From the NCBI RefSeq assembly GCF_003999975.1, contig NZ_RJAC01000027.1:1-64000 (forward strand): a DNA stretch of 64,000 bases. The letters run 5' to 3'. This document shows, piece after piece, positions 6,913 to 16,155 of this stretch. Numbering within the stretch: position 1 is the first letter of the stretch; each line of letters opens with the position of its first letter. The notes below the pieces were generated by a model. That model searched no databases. It had not been told where the DNA came from and was given only the letters and a program-made list of their open reading frames with translations. This DNA is from Actinoplanes solisilvae. GTDB taxonomy: Bacteria; Actinomycetota; Actinomycetes; Mycobacteriales; Micromonosporaceae. The position numbers and the translations under genes were made by a program.

Positions 6913-8637
6913 TTGAGCCCGCCACTGCCGGACCTGGAGACCTTCCCGCCCCTTCGCGACTGGCAGCGCAAGGCCCTCGTGGGCTACCTGCGCCGCCGCA
7001 GCGACGACTACATGGCGGTGGCGACCCCCGGCGCGGGCAAGACCACCTTCGCGCTGCGGATCGCGGCGGAGCTGCTCGCCCACGGCACCGTCGAGGCGGT
7101 GACCGTGGTCTGCCCCACCGAGCACCTCAAGGTGCAGTGGGCGTCGGCCGCGGCCCGGGTCGGCATTCAGCTCGACCACGCCTTCCGTAACTCCGACATC
7201 CACTCGTCGCGCGACTTCCACGGCGCCGTGCTCACCTATGCCCAGGTCGGCATGGCGCCCGCGGTGCACCGGCGGCGCACGATGACCCGACCCACGCTGG
7301 TGATCCTCGACGAGATTCACCACGCGGGCGATTCCCGCAGCTGGGGCGACGGCGTCAAGACGGCCTTCGAGCCCGCCGAGCGCCGGCTCATGCTGACGGG
7401 AACGCCCTTCCGCTCGGACGAGAACCCGATCCCGTTCGTCAACTACGAGCGGGGGGACGACGGGCTGCAGCGGTCGCGGGCCGACTCCGTCTACGGCTAT
7501 TCCGACGCGCTTCGCGACGGCGTCGTGCGGCCCGTGCTCTTCATGGCCTATTCCGGCGAGACCCGCTGGCGCACCAACGCGGGCGACGAGCTGGCGGCGC
7601 GGCTGGGCGAGCCGATGACCAAAGACCTGATCGCTCAGGCCTGGCGCACGGCGCTCGACCACCGTGGCGACTGGATGCCGCAGGTGCTGCGGGCGGCCGA
7701 CGCCCGGCTCTCGAAGCTGCGCGACCACGGCATCACCGACGCGGGCGGCCTGATCATCGCCAGCGATCAGCAGACGGCCCGCGCCTATGCCAAGCTCATC
7801 GGCGAGATCTCGGGGCAGCCGGCCACCGTGGTGCTCTCGGACGACGAGGGTGCCTCGAAGCGGATCGCGACCTTCGCCGAGTCGCAGGACCGCTGGATGG
7901 TCGCGGTGCGGATGGTGTCGGAGGGCGTCGACATTCCCCGGCTCGCGGTCGGGGTCTATGCCACCAGCGCCTCGACCCCGCTCTATTTCGCCCAGGCGAT
8001 CGGCCGTTTCGTGCGGGCGCGGCGGCAGGGCGAGACCGCGACGGTCTTCCTGCCGAGCGTGCCGCACCTGCTCGGGCTGGCGAGCGAGATGGAAGCGCAG
8101 CGCGACCACGTGCTCGGCCTGCCGAAGCAGAAGGACGGCCTGGACGACGACCTGCTGGAGCGGGCGCAGCGCGAGGAGAACGCGGAGGGCGACCTCGAGA
8201 AGCACTTCGAGGCGCTCTCGGCGACCGCCGAGCTCGACCAGGTGATCTATGACGGCACGTCGTTCGGCATGGGGGCGCTCACGGGCACGCCCGAGGAGGA
8301 GGAATATCTCGGGCTGCCGGGCCTGCTGACGCCCGACCAGGTGTCGGTGCTGCTGAACAAGCGGCAGGCCGAGCAGATGGCGGCCCAGAAGCGTAGGAAG
8401 GCGGCCGAGCCGGTGCCGGCCCAGCGCGAGGCCGCGCCGGTGCCGATGTCGGCCGGGGAGCGCCGCAACAGCCTGCGCCGCCAGCTGAACACGCTGGTAG
8501 CGGCTCATCACCACCGCACCAACCTGCCTCACGGCAAGATTCACGCGGAGCTGCGCCGGCTCTGCGGTGGGCCGCCCAGCGCGCAGGCGACCATCGAACA
8601 GCTCGAGGAACGGATCGCGACGATTCAGACCCTGTGA
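6913..8637 (+). CDS. DEAD/DEAH-box superfamily 2 helicase
   Basis: A 574-residue SF2 helicase. Motif I is ATPGAGKTTF (about 36-45), motif II DEIHHAGDSRSWG, motif III LTGTPFRSDE, and the C-terminal RecA domain carries SEGVDIPRLAVG and motif VI QAIGRFVRARR. The last 150 residues are charged and contain no recognised domain. It resembles the XPB-like ResIII helicases that sit beside DUF3039 in actinobacteria. The TTG at 6913 follows GAAGGATCG at an acceptable distance; no ATG or GTG is better placed. Substrate unknown. Confidence 0.88.
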   Translation: MSPPLPDLETFPPLRDWQRKALVGYLRRRSDDYMAVATPGAGKTTFALRIAAELLAHGTVEAVTVVCPTEHLKVQWASAAARVGIQLDHAFRNSDIHSSRDFHGAVLTYAQVGMAPAVHRRRTMTRPTLVILDEIHHAGDSRSWGDGVKTAFEPAERRLMLTGTPFRSDENPIPFVNYERGDDGLQRSRADSVYGYSDALRDGVVRPVLFMAYSGETRWRTNAGDELAARLGEPMTKDLIAQAWRTALDHRGDWMPQVLRAADARLSKLRDHGITDAGGLIIASDQQTARAYAKLIGEISGQPATVVLSDDEGASKRIATFAESQDRWMVAVRMVSEGVDIPRLAVGVYATSASTPLYFAQAIGRFVRARRQGETATVFLPSVPHLLGLASEMEAQRDHVLGLPKQKDGLDDDLLERAQREENAEGDLEKHFEALSATAELDQVIYDGTSFGMGALTGTPEEEEYLGLPGLLTPDQVSVLLNKRQAEQMAAQKRRKAAEPVPAQREAAPVPMSAGERRNSLRRQLNTLVAAHHHRTNLPHGKIHAELRRLCGGPPSAQATIEQLEERIATIQTL

Positions 8638-8657
8638 CGCCGTCATGTGAAGCAGTC

Positions 8658-8708
8658 TTGACGTTAAGTCCTCTTGACGTCAAGAGGACTTAACTCGATG
8701 ATGGACGC
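8658..8708 (+). promoter_or_regulatory. promoter with 32-bp perfect palindrome
   Basis: Positions 8663-8694 are a perfect palindrome whose left half is GTTAAGTCCTCTTGAC. It contains a -35 box TTGACG (8674-8679); 17 bases further is GATGAT (8697-8702), a 4/6 match to the -10 consensus, and six bases later the ATG of the next gene, so the transcript is probably leaderless. A second TTGACG lies at 8658-8663. A dimeric repressor on the palindrome would cover the -35 box; the XRE protein encoded downstream is the obvious candidate. Confidence 0.7.
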
Positions 8709-9203
8709 ATGACGACGACAATCCTTGATCGGGTCGTTCGCTGGAACCTCGACCCCGACGGTGAGATCTACGGCGACGAGCGCGAGCGCTACCGGTGGTA
8801 TGAGGGCATTTCCGCCGCCGCCTCCATGCAGTGGCTCGCCGTCCCGTGGGCCGCGGCCATCATGGTGTGGCCCCTGGGTCGCTCGTCCGTGCTGCCGCTC
8901 GCCGTGATCCTCGTCGCCATGATCATTCCGATCTGGATCTGCGGGACCTACGTGCGCCGCCGCCGGGTCGACACCCTGCCGCGAGTGTGGAGCGCGAAAC
9001 GCGTCGTCCTCGGCGTTCTCAGCGGCATCCCCTACGCGGTGTTCCTCGTCGGCGCGCTCTACGCCTACGACCCGGCCGGCGCCACCTGGAAGGGCGCGGC
9101 GGGCGGGGGAGTGGCCGGCGGAGTGATCGGCCTGGTGGTCCAGGTTGCCCAGAGCCGCCGTCGTCGCCGTCGCGAGGCCGCCGCCGCTGAGGACGAGGAC
9201 TGA
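8709..9203 (+). CDS. four-helix membrane protein paired with an XRE regulator
   Basis: A 164-residue protein with four hydrophobic segments (about 38-55, 59-79, 97-117 and 125-147), a glycine-rich last helix and a tail of seven arginines followed by acidic residues. No family recognised. Its stop overlaps the start of the HTH gene (TGATG), so the two are translationally coupled. Small membrane proteins coupled to Cro/C1-type regulators are a common arrangement, but what this one does is unknown. There is no Shine-Dalgarno; the promoter places the transcript start at the ATG. Confidence 0.75.
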   Translation: MTTTILDRVVRWNLDPDGEIYGDERERYRWYEGISAAASMQWLAVPWAAAIMVWPLGRSSVLPLAVILVAMIIPIWICGTYVRRRRVDTLPRVWSAKRVVLGVLSGIPYAVFLVGALYAYDPAGATWKGAAGGGVAGGVIGLVVQVAQSRRRRRREAAAAEDED

Positions 9204-9463
9204 TGGCGCCGCCGTCGGGCCCGGTGCGCGCTCCCGAGGCGAGTGGTGCCGCCGGGGTCCGCATCCGCGCCGCCCGCAAGGACGCCGGCCTGACCCAGCA
9301 AGACCTGTCCGCGGCCGTGCAGGTGAGCCGCCAGACCATCATCGCGATGGAGACGGGCGACTACGCGCCCTCGGTCTACCTGGCCCTGAAGGTCGCCAAG
9401 GCCCTCAACGCCACCGTGGAGCAACTCTGGGACGCTGACCCCGAACCGGGCCCCACGCTCTGA
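9203..9463 (+). CDS. XRE (Cro/C1)-family transcriptional regulator
   Basis: An 86-residue protein that is almost only a helix-turn-helix domain: VRIRAARKDAGLTQQDLSAAVQVSRQTIIAMETGDYAPSVYLALKVAKALNATVEQLW spans the five helices, with the recognition helix at VSRQTIIAMETG (the sequence is given here in two overlapping halves of the domain only to locate it). It is of the YozG/short-regulator type. Because it is coupled to the membrane protein and the operon promoter carries a 32-bp palindrome, autorepression is the likely mode of control; this is inference. Confidence 0.88.
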   Translation: MAPPSGPVRAPEASGAAGVRIRAARKDAGLTQQDLSAAVQVSRQTIIAMETGDYAPSVYLALKVAKALNATVEQLWDADPEPGPTL

Positions 9464-9470
9464 TTCAGGC

Positions 9471-9683
9471 CCAGGTTGGCCGTGGAGAGCGGGCTTAGTG
9501 ATCCGGCCCAGGTTGGCCGTGGAGAGCGGGCTTAGTGATCCGGCCCAGGTTGGCCGCGGAGAGCGGGCTTAGTGATCCGGGCCAGGTTGGCCGCGGAGAG
9601 CGGGCTTAGTGATCCGGGCCAGGTTGGCCGCTGAGAGCGGGGCCTGGTGATCGAGGCCCAAGTCGGCCGCTGAGAGGGCGGGG
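9471..9683. repeat. 37-bp tandem repeat array (about six copies)
   Basis: Copies starting CCAGGTTGGCC begin at 9471, 9508, 9545, 9582 and 9619 with an exact 37-bp period; a sixth, decayed copy begins at 9658. Each copy contains GGCC-(5 or 6 nt)-GGCC, able to form a short hairpin, and ends GCGGGCTTAGTGATC. The array occupies most of the 310-bp gap (9464-9773) between convergent genes; 37 is not a multiple of three, so it is not a coding repeat. The rest of the gap holds only the terminator. Confidence 0.95.
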
Positions 9684-9711
9684 CAGGGCTGTGGCGGGGT
9701 CAGGGCATGGA

Positions 9712-9743
9712 AAAGGGGCGCCCCACACCGTGGGCGCCCCTTT
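9712..9743. terminator. bidirectional intrinsic terminator
   Basis: Perfect 12-bp stem AAAGGGGCGCCC (9712-9723) with GGGCGCCCCTTT (9732-9743) and an 8-base loop. A-run and T-run flank both sides, so it can stop transcription from the XRE operon and from the convergent gene ending at 9774. Confidence 0.88.
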
Positions 9744-9773
9744 CAAAGTTCTGGTCGGGGGGTTTGGGGAAAT

Positions 9774-10013
9774 CTAGTTGGAGTTAGACATCATGTCCGC
9801 GCCGCGCCAGGTGAACTCCGGGTCCGCCGCATACTGCACCGCGATCTTCACCAGGTCTTCGGCGTAGCGGTTGGCGTGGTGTCCGCAGAACACCAGCTCA
9901 CTTCCACCAGCCAGGGTCAAACGGAGCTTTCCGGCTGCATTGCAGCGGTCGCACCGTTCATCGGCTGCGGTGCCGGCCACACTACCCGCCGGCGGCGTGA
10001 GAGTCGGGGTCAT
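9774..10013 (-). CDS. small CxxC/CxxH protein downstream of sigA (DUF7455-like)
   Basis: A 79-residue protein with DERCDRCNAAGKLRLTL and LVFCGHHANRY, a CxxC...CxHH arrangement that could bind zinc. It resembles a small actinobacterial family found next to the principal sigma factor gene. ATG 10013 has a strong GGAGGAAGG upstream. Function unknown. It is the next gene after sigA on the same strand, separated by about 245 bp that includes a hairpin, so it probably has its own promoter. Confidence 0.78.
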   Translation of the reverse strand: MTPTLTPPAGSVAGTAADERCDRCNAAGKLRLTLAGGSELVFCGHHANRYAEDLVKIAVQYAADPEFTWRGADMMSNSN

Positions 10014-10198
10014 CGCCTTCCTCCTCTGTTCGAACCGATGAACATGTTCCTCGGCTACTGCTCACCATCGTGCAACACCCTGCACCGTTGCGGCCTTCCC
10101 ACTGTGCCCCGGGGGGACCGAGGTCACACGTGCTGGGCTCTAAGTGTGCCGTGATCCAAGGGTGCCACGTCAACGATCACTTCTGCACAACGGTCTGA

Positions 10199-10226
10199 TC
10201 ACCACCCGGTGATGTACGGGTGGTGA
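10199..10226 (-). terminator. putative terminator after sigA
   Basis: A 10-bp stem, TCACCACCCG (10199-10208) with CGGGTGGTGA (10217-10226) and an 8-base loop, begins about 32 bases past the sigA stop. No U-tract follows. It lies in the stretch 10014-10257, which shows no gene. Confidence 0.5.
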
Positions 10227-10257
10227 CCAATTGGACACGTATTGTTGACTGAAAGCC

Positions 10258-11808
<1,551 letters not shown>

Positions 11809-12051
11809 GAAAGACCTTCCGGAGGCGATGAGGTTGAGCACGGCCATGAGCCCAGCGCAGCGCACGGCGAAGAGGCTGGCCGGTGTTGGTGTGGGGACCC
11901 CCGGGACGCGAACTGTGTCCGCGAAGCGGTGGGCAGGGGTGAATTGTAGCGCCGTCGAGCGAGATCCTCCCGCCGCAGCACGCCGCAGGGGGCCGCCGAC
12001 CTCGCTGATGACCTCCGGCGGGAGAATGGTAACGGTGGAAAGGGCGTGCAC

Positions 12052-12906
12052 GTGAGCGAGTTTTCTCAGACTTCGCAGTCATCGACACCGGGTTCGGCAG
12101 CGGGATCGACACCGGGCGCTCTGCTCGAACTCGCCGTCCGGGTGGCCCGCGAGGCGGCCGACACGGCGCGGCGAATGAGGGCCGAGGCGATCGGTGACGT
12201 CCAGACGAAGAGCACCGCGACCGACGTGGTCACGGCGGCCGACAGGGCCGTCGAGCGTCAGGTGGTCGAGGCCCTGCGGGCGGCCCGGCCGGGCGACGGC
12301 GTGCTGGGGGAGGAGTACGGCAGTTCGGCCGCGCCCGAGCCCGGGGCGGTGCGCTGGATCCTCGACCCGATCGACGGCACGGTGAACTACCTCTACGGGA
12401 TTCCGCAGTACGCGGTTTCGCTCGCCGCCGAGCTGGACGGCGAGGTGATCGCCGGGGTGGTCGTGAACGCGGCGACCGGCGACGAGTGGACGGCGACGCG
12501 TGGCGGGGGCGCCTGGCGCGGCGAGCGGCGGCTGCACGGCTCGGCTCCCACGGGGCTCGACCAGTCGCTGGTCGCCACGGGGTTCAGCTACGACGCCCGG
12601 CGCCGGGCCCATCAGGGCCGGGTGGTGGCCGGATTGATCACCCAGGTGCGCGACATCCGCCGGTTCGGCGCGGCGGCCCTCGACCTGTGCGCGGTTGCCG
12701 AGGGCACGCTGGACGGCTACTACGAGAAGGGCCTCAACCCGTGGGACTGGGCCGCTGGGGCCCTGGTCGCCACCGAGGCCGGTGTGGTGGTCTCGGGCCT
12801 GAACGGGGCCGCGCCCGGCCCTGAGATGCTCGTGGCGGCCCCACCGGCGATCTGCGGCCCTCTCCTGACGGCCCTGGAGGACCTGGACGCGTCGGGCGGC
12901 CCCTAG
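12052..12906 (+). CDS. inositol monophosphatase family protein
   Basis: A 284-residue IMPase-fold phosphatase. The metal-binding residues are visible in LGEEYG (Glu-Glu), WILDPIDGTVNY (DPIDGT) and NPWDWAAGALVATEAG (WD near the C-terminus). Its place next to sigA, divergent from it, is conserved (SuhB/ImpA-type genes). The substrate could be inositol-1-phosphate, histidinol phosphate or another sugar phosphate. GTG 12052 is preferred over GTG 12046 because GGAAAGG (12037-12043) lies eight bases upstream. Confidence 0.88.
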   Translation: MSEFSQTSQSSTPGSAAGSTPGALLELAVRVAREAADTARRMRAEAIGDVQTKSTATDVVTAADRAVERQVVEALRAARPGDGVLGEEYGSSAAPEPGAVRWILDPIDGTVNYLYGIPQYAVSLAAELDGEVIAGVVVNAATGDEWTATRGGGAWRGERRLHGSAPTGLDQSLVATGFSYDARRRAHQGRVVAGLITQVRDIRRFGAAALDLCAVAEGTLDGYYEKGLNPWDWAAGALVATEAGVVVSGLNGAAPGPEMLVAAPPAICGPLLTALEDLDASGGP

Positions 12907-12917
12907 GGACCGCCCGA
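12892..12917. terminator. bidirectional terminator overlapping a stop codon
   Basis: TCGGGCGG (12892-12899) pairs with CCGCCCGA (12910-12917); the loop itself contains the palindrome CCCTAGGG, which includes the TAG stop of the phosphatase gene. It lies between two convergent stops 16 bases apart. Confidence 0.7.
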
Positions 12918-12922
12918 AGGCG

Positions 12923-13462
12923 TCAGGAGTCCTTGTCGGCGGGCTTGACGCAGGCGCCCGGCGGCAGCGTCGGCTCGCCCACCTCGACCAGCGACTGGTT
13001 GACCTCGGTCGTGGTGGCGAGCTGGCGGAACTGGTTGCCGATCACGATCTCGATGACCGCGCCCTTGCGCTTGGCGCTGTAGGACATCTTGGACTGGGCC
13101 AGGAAGTAGGCCCGCAGGAGCTGCGCCTTGCCGACGGTGTCGGGGCCGTAGCGGATCTCGGCGACGCCCTTGAGCTTCGTCTTGCTCTCGCCCGGCTTCT
13201 GCACGGTGAAGCGCCGGTTCTTGAACTCGTTCGTGACGTTCTCGGCCAGTCCGGCGGTGCCGGTGCCGTTGAAGACCTTTACGGTCACCTCGGCCGGGTC
13301 GTCGGGCAGCCGCAAGTCGGCGAGCGGGGCTCCGGCCGGGCAGCCCTCGCCGGCTGTCGTGCCGCCCTGCGTGTCCTGCACCAACGCGACGATGACGAAC
13401 ACCACCGCGGCCACGGCAAGCACGCCGACGACGACGAGCGCTCGTACGCGCGCAAAACTCAT
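12923..13462 (-). CDS. membrane-anchored LytR C-terminal domain protein
   Basis: A 179-residue protein with an N-terminal membrane anchor (about residues 9-30) and an extracytoplasmic LytR_C domain: VTVKVFNGTGTAGLAENVTNEF at 60-81 carries the VxVxNGTGxxGLA signature. LytR_C domains accompany cell-wall glycopolymer ligases, but this protein lacks the catalytic LCP domain. The frame is open to 14137; ATG 13462 is right because it starts the anchor and follows a GGAG. The 351 bases upstream (13463-13813) are intergenic to DUF4193. Confidence 0.85.
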   Translation of the reverse strand: MSFARVRALVVVGVLAVAAVVFVIVALVQDTQGGTTAGEGCPAGAPLADLRLPDDPAEVTVKVFNGTGTAGLAENVTNEFKNRRFTVQKPGESKTKLKGVAEIRYGPDTVGKAQLLRAYFLAQSKMSYSAKRKGAVIEIVIGNQFRQLATTTEVNQSLVEVGEPTLPPGACVKPADKDS

Positions 13463-13765
13463 GGGGTTGGCTCCAGGAATGTGGGGTCTCACGCCCGCCG
13501 GGGAGAGGGCGGGACCTGTCGAGAGGTTAGCGTCTGTGCGCCAGGCGCGCGGAAACAGGGAATACTTCCGGCGCGCCGACGATGATCCAGAGGCTGCGAC
13601 CCCTACTTTGATGTCGCCTCGGTCACATCGGGAACAATGGGCTGCCCGTGCGCGTACAACACTGCCGCGACAGCGGTAATGTTCCCCGCTCACCGGGGGT
13701 GTTTCACGTGTTAGGGGCGGTGTCGGAAATCGTCCGGCGGAACCGGGAACCGAAACAACGTCGCG

Positions 13766-13780
13766 GGCGTTACTAACGCC
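13766..13780. promoter_or_regulatory. inverted repeat upstream of the DUF4193 gene
   Basis: GGCGTTA and TAACGCC flank a single C, a perfect 7-bp inverted repeat 33 bases before the DUF4193 start. It could be an operator or part of the promoter. Apart from it I see nothing definite in the divergent intergenic stretch 13463-13813. Confidence 0.4.
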
Positions 13781-13813
13781 AAGTGACACATCGATACAGG
13801 AGAGTGAAGACCG

Positions 13814-14110
13814 ATGGCCACCGACTACGACGCTCCGCGTCGCGATGAGGTCGACCTCGGCGAGGACAGCCTCGAGGAACTCAAGGCCCGCCGCGCCGAC
13901 TCGCAGTCCGGCGCGGTGGACGTCGACGAGGTCGAGGTGGCGGAGAGCTTCGAGCTTCCCGGCGCTGACCTCGCCGATGAGGAGCTCACCGTCAAGGTGC
14001 TGCCGATGCAGTCCGACGAGTTCCGCTGTGCTCGCTGTTTCCTCGTCCACCACCGCAGCCAGCTGGCCGCGGAACGCAATGGGGAGCTGATCTGCCGCGA
14101 GTGCGCCTGA
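13814..14110 (+). CDS. DUF4193 protein
   Basis: A 98-residue acidic protein of the actinobacterial DUF4193 family: MATDYDAPR start, acidic middle, and a C-terminal FRCARCFLVHHRSQLA...ICRECA with CxxC and CxxC, a probable zinc knuckle. ATG 13814 has AGGAGAG upstream. The gene is always found in this sigA-dut neighbourhood; function unknown. Confidence 0.92.
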   Translation: MATDYDAPRRDEVDLGEDSLEELKARRADSQSGAVDVDEVEVAESFELPGADLADEELTVKVLPMQSDEFRCARCFLVHHRSQLAAERNGELICRECA

Positions 14111-14136
14111 CGGCCACTCCCAGCAGCGCAACACCA

Positions 14137-14159
14137 CCCGGCCGCGGCTCGCGGTCGGG
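14137..14159 (+). terminator. putative terminator of the DUF4193 gene
   Basis: CCCGGCCGCG (14137-14146) pairs with CGCGGTCGGG (14150-14159) across a three-base loop, with one G-U pair. It lies 27 bases after the stop and lacks a U-tract. Confidence 0.55.
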
Positions 14160-14264
14160 CGTCAGGCCGTTGCCGGGTTTGACCCGGGGTCGACACCGGG
14201 CATCACCATGAGGCCAGCACGATCGTGAGGCCGGAACCCGGCGACCGATGACGGGAGGACGACG

Positions 14265-15083
14265 ATGAGCGGAACGGACAACACCGCCGAGACAGGCGTA
14301 CCGCCGGCCCTGGAGCAGAAAACTGCCGAGAGCCAGGAGCTGACAGCGGTCGACACCCAGCTCGAGCAAACCGTCGCCGCCCTGACCGCCGACGATTTGG
14401 AACCGGCCGGCCGCCGCCAACTGCTCGGCCGGCTCGCCGGGGACATCCGACGCCGCGGGCTGGGCCAGTTGTTCAAGCCCAAGGCCGCGATGCGCTGGAT
14501 GGGTGACGTCGTCGCCGACGTGGCGCCGCACGTCCCGATCCGGGACCTGGAGACTCTGCGCCGGCACTACCCCGGCAAGAGTGACGACGAACTGGCGGAT
14601 CACCTGATCAAGGTCTCCGCGCTGGCGACGGCCGGAGTGGGCGCCGCGGGCGGTGGCGTCGCCTCGGTCCAGTGGGTCGCCCCGCCGACCCTGCTCAGCG
14701 CGCCCGTGCTGCTCGCGGCCGAGACGGTCGCGGTGGTGGCGGTCGAACTGAAGCTGATCGGAGAACTGCACGAGATCTACGGCCAGCCGGTGCGGGGCAG
14801 CCTTGGCCAGCGTGCGATCGCGCTGATCCAGGCCTGGTCCCAGCAGCGCGGGGTCAACCCGTTGCTGCCCGGCGTCGGGGTGGCCACCGTGCTCGGCACG
14901 GCGGCCCGCAAGGAGCTCCAGCACACGCTGCTCAAGCGGTTCGGGCGCAACCTGACCACCCTGGGCCCGCTGCTGACCGGCGCGGCGGTCGCCGGCTACC
15001 TGAACCGCCGGGCCACCCGCCACCTCGGCGAGCACGTGAAGAAAGACCTGCGCAAGTCGCGCGGGAAGGCGATCGAGGGCTAG
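14265..15083 (+). CDS. membrane-associated protein of unknown function
   Basis: A 272-residue protein. The first 110 residues are soluble and charged; about 117-135 (ALATAGVGAAGGGVASVQWVA) and 137-162 are hydrophobic and Gly/Ala-rich, and a third hydrophobic patch lies near 235-250, followed by a strongly basic end (RRATRHLGEHVKKDLRKSRG). I do not recognise the family. Its stop shares the CTAG palindrome with the stop of the convergent DUF3093 gene. ATG 14265 follows GGAGGACGACG. Confidence 0.75.
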   Translation: MSGTDNTAETGVPPALEQKTAESQELTAVDTQLEQTVAALTADDLEPAGRRQLLGRLAGDIRRRGLGQLFKPKAAMRWMGDVVADVAPHVPIRDLETLRRHYPGKSDDELADHLIKVSALATAGVGAAGGGVASVQWVAPPTLLSAPVLLAAETVAVVAVELKLIGELHEIYGQPVRGSLGQRAIALIQAWSQQRGVNPLLPGVGVATVLGTAARKELQHTLLKRFGRNLTTLGPLLTGAAVAGYLNRRATRHLGEHVKKDLRKSRGKAIEG

Positions 15084-15562
15084 TTGTCGCGCGCCGCGAG
15101 CAGCGCGGTGGCCAGCTCGACCGGGCGGCGGGTGCTGACGATCCAGTAGGGCGTCGGGTCGTCCGGGTCGTCGAGCAGCACCTGGACGGCCGGGCCGACC
15201 CACGGGCGCTGCACCACGAAGGCGAGCGGGTGGGCCCCCACGCCGAGCGCTTCGCGCTTGCCCTCGGCGTCGAGCGCGACCACGTCCTTGACGAAGCGGA
15301 CCGGCAGCCGGGCGTCGTCGACCTGGAACTCCCCGTCGGCGACGGCGATCCGGATGCGGCCGAGATAGAGCATCCAGGCGGCGGTGAGCGGGGTCAGGAC
15401 CGCGAACGGCACCCAGGCCGGCACGGTCGGGAAGCCGAGCAGCGCCTCGACCGCGAGGATCGCCACGACGATCAGGGCGACCGGCCAGAGCCACCAGGTC
15501 AGGCGCAGCCGCTCGAGATAGGCGGGCGCCGCGGTGGTGCGCGCGGAGGTCTCCGGTGTCAC
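15080..15562 (-). CDS. DUF3093 membrane protein
   Basis: A 160-residue protein of the actinobacterial DUF3093 family: YLERLRLTWWLWPVALIVV start, two membrane helices (about 22-45 and 47-66), then a soluble domain ending in DPTPYWIVSTRRPVELATAL. Found beside dut throughout the class; function unknown. GTG 15562 is chosen because TACCCT (15569-15574) lies six bases upstream, as in a leaderless mRNA, and it gives the family length; the open frame reaches 15700. Confidence 0.85.
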   Translation of the reverse strand: MTPETSARTTAAPAYLERLRLTWWLWPVALIVVAILAVEALLGFPTVPAWVPFAVLTPLTAAWMLYLGRIRIAVADGEFQVDDARLPVRFVKDVVALDAEGKREALGVGAHPLAFVVQRPWVGPAVQVLLDDPDDPTPYWIVSTRRPVELATALLAARDN

Positions 15563-15662
15563 CCTGGAAGGGTACGGCGCGCCTCCGCGACCGGGCACGG
15601 CAGGATGGCAGGGTGGGTGCCGCCCGCAGCGCCCTGATCGCCGCCAGTGAGGAATCTCAGTC

Positions 15663-16139
15663 TTGACCGACGTAGTCATCCCGATCCGCCTGCTCGACAA
15701 GGATCTGCCGCTGCCGGCCTACGCGCACCCGGGCGACGCCGGGGCCGACCTGGTCGCCGCCGAGGACGCCGAGCTGGCCCCCGGCCACCGCGTCAAGGTG
15801 CGTACGGGCATCGCCGTGGCGATCCCGCAGGGCTATGTCGGCCTGGTGCATCCGCGGTCCGGCCTGGCGGCCCGCCTGGGCGTGACCGTCCTCAACGCGC
15901 CGGGTACGGTCGACGCCGGTTACCGGGGCGAGATTCTGGTGATCCTGGTCAACCACGACCCGGAGAACACCGTCAAGATCTCTCGCGGCGACCGCATCGC
16001 CCAGCTCGTGATCCAGCGGGTCGAGCGGGCCTCGTTCCATGTGGTCGACGAGCTCGACGACACGGCTCGCGGCGCCGGCGGGCACGGGTCGACCGGCGGG
16101 CACAGCGGTCTGCTGCCGACGCAGCAGACGCAGGTATGA
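15663..16139 (+). CDS. dut: deoxyuridine 5'-triphosphate nucleotidohydrolase
   Basis: A 158-residue trimeric dUTPase that converts dUTP to dUMP, keeping uracil out of DNA and feeding thymidylate synthesis. All five motifs are present: DAGADL (I), VGLVHPRSGLA (II), GTVDAGYRGE (III), RIAQLVIQ (IV) and the C-terminal GGHGSTGGHSG (V). The start is TTG 15663, with GAGGAA upstream. The next gene (DUF3710) starts 16 bases after its stop. Confidence 0.95.
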   Translation: MTDVVIPIRLLDKDLPLPAYAHPGDAGADLVAAEDAELAPGHRVKVRTGIAVAIPQGYVGLVHPRSGLAARLGVTVLNAPGTVDAGYRGEILVILVNHDPENTVKISRGDRIAQLVIQRVERASFHVVDELDDTARGAGGHGSTGGHSGLLPTQQTQV

Positions 16140-16155
16140 ACGGAAGGTGGCAGTG

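Noticed and set aside
9471..9683. Possible CRISPR array (regular 37-bp repeats)
   Set aside because: The copies are contiguous with no unique spacers between them, and no cas gene is nearby; it is a plain tandem repeat.
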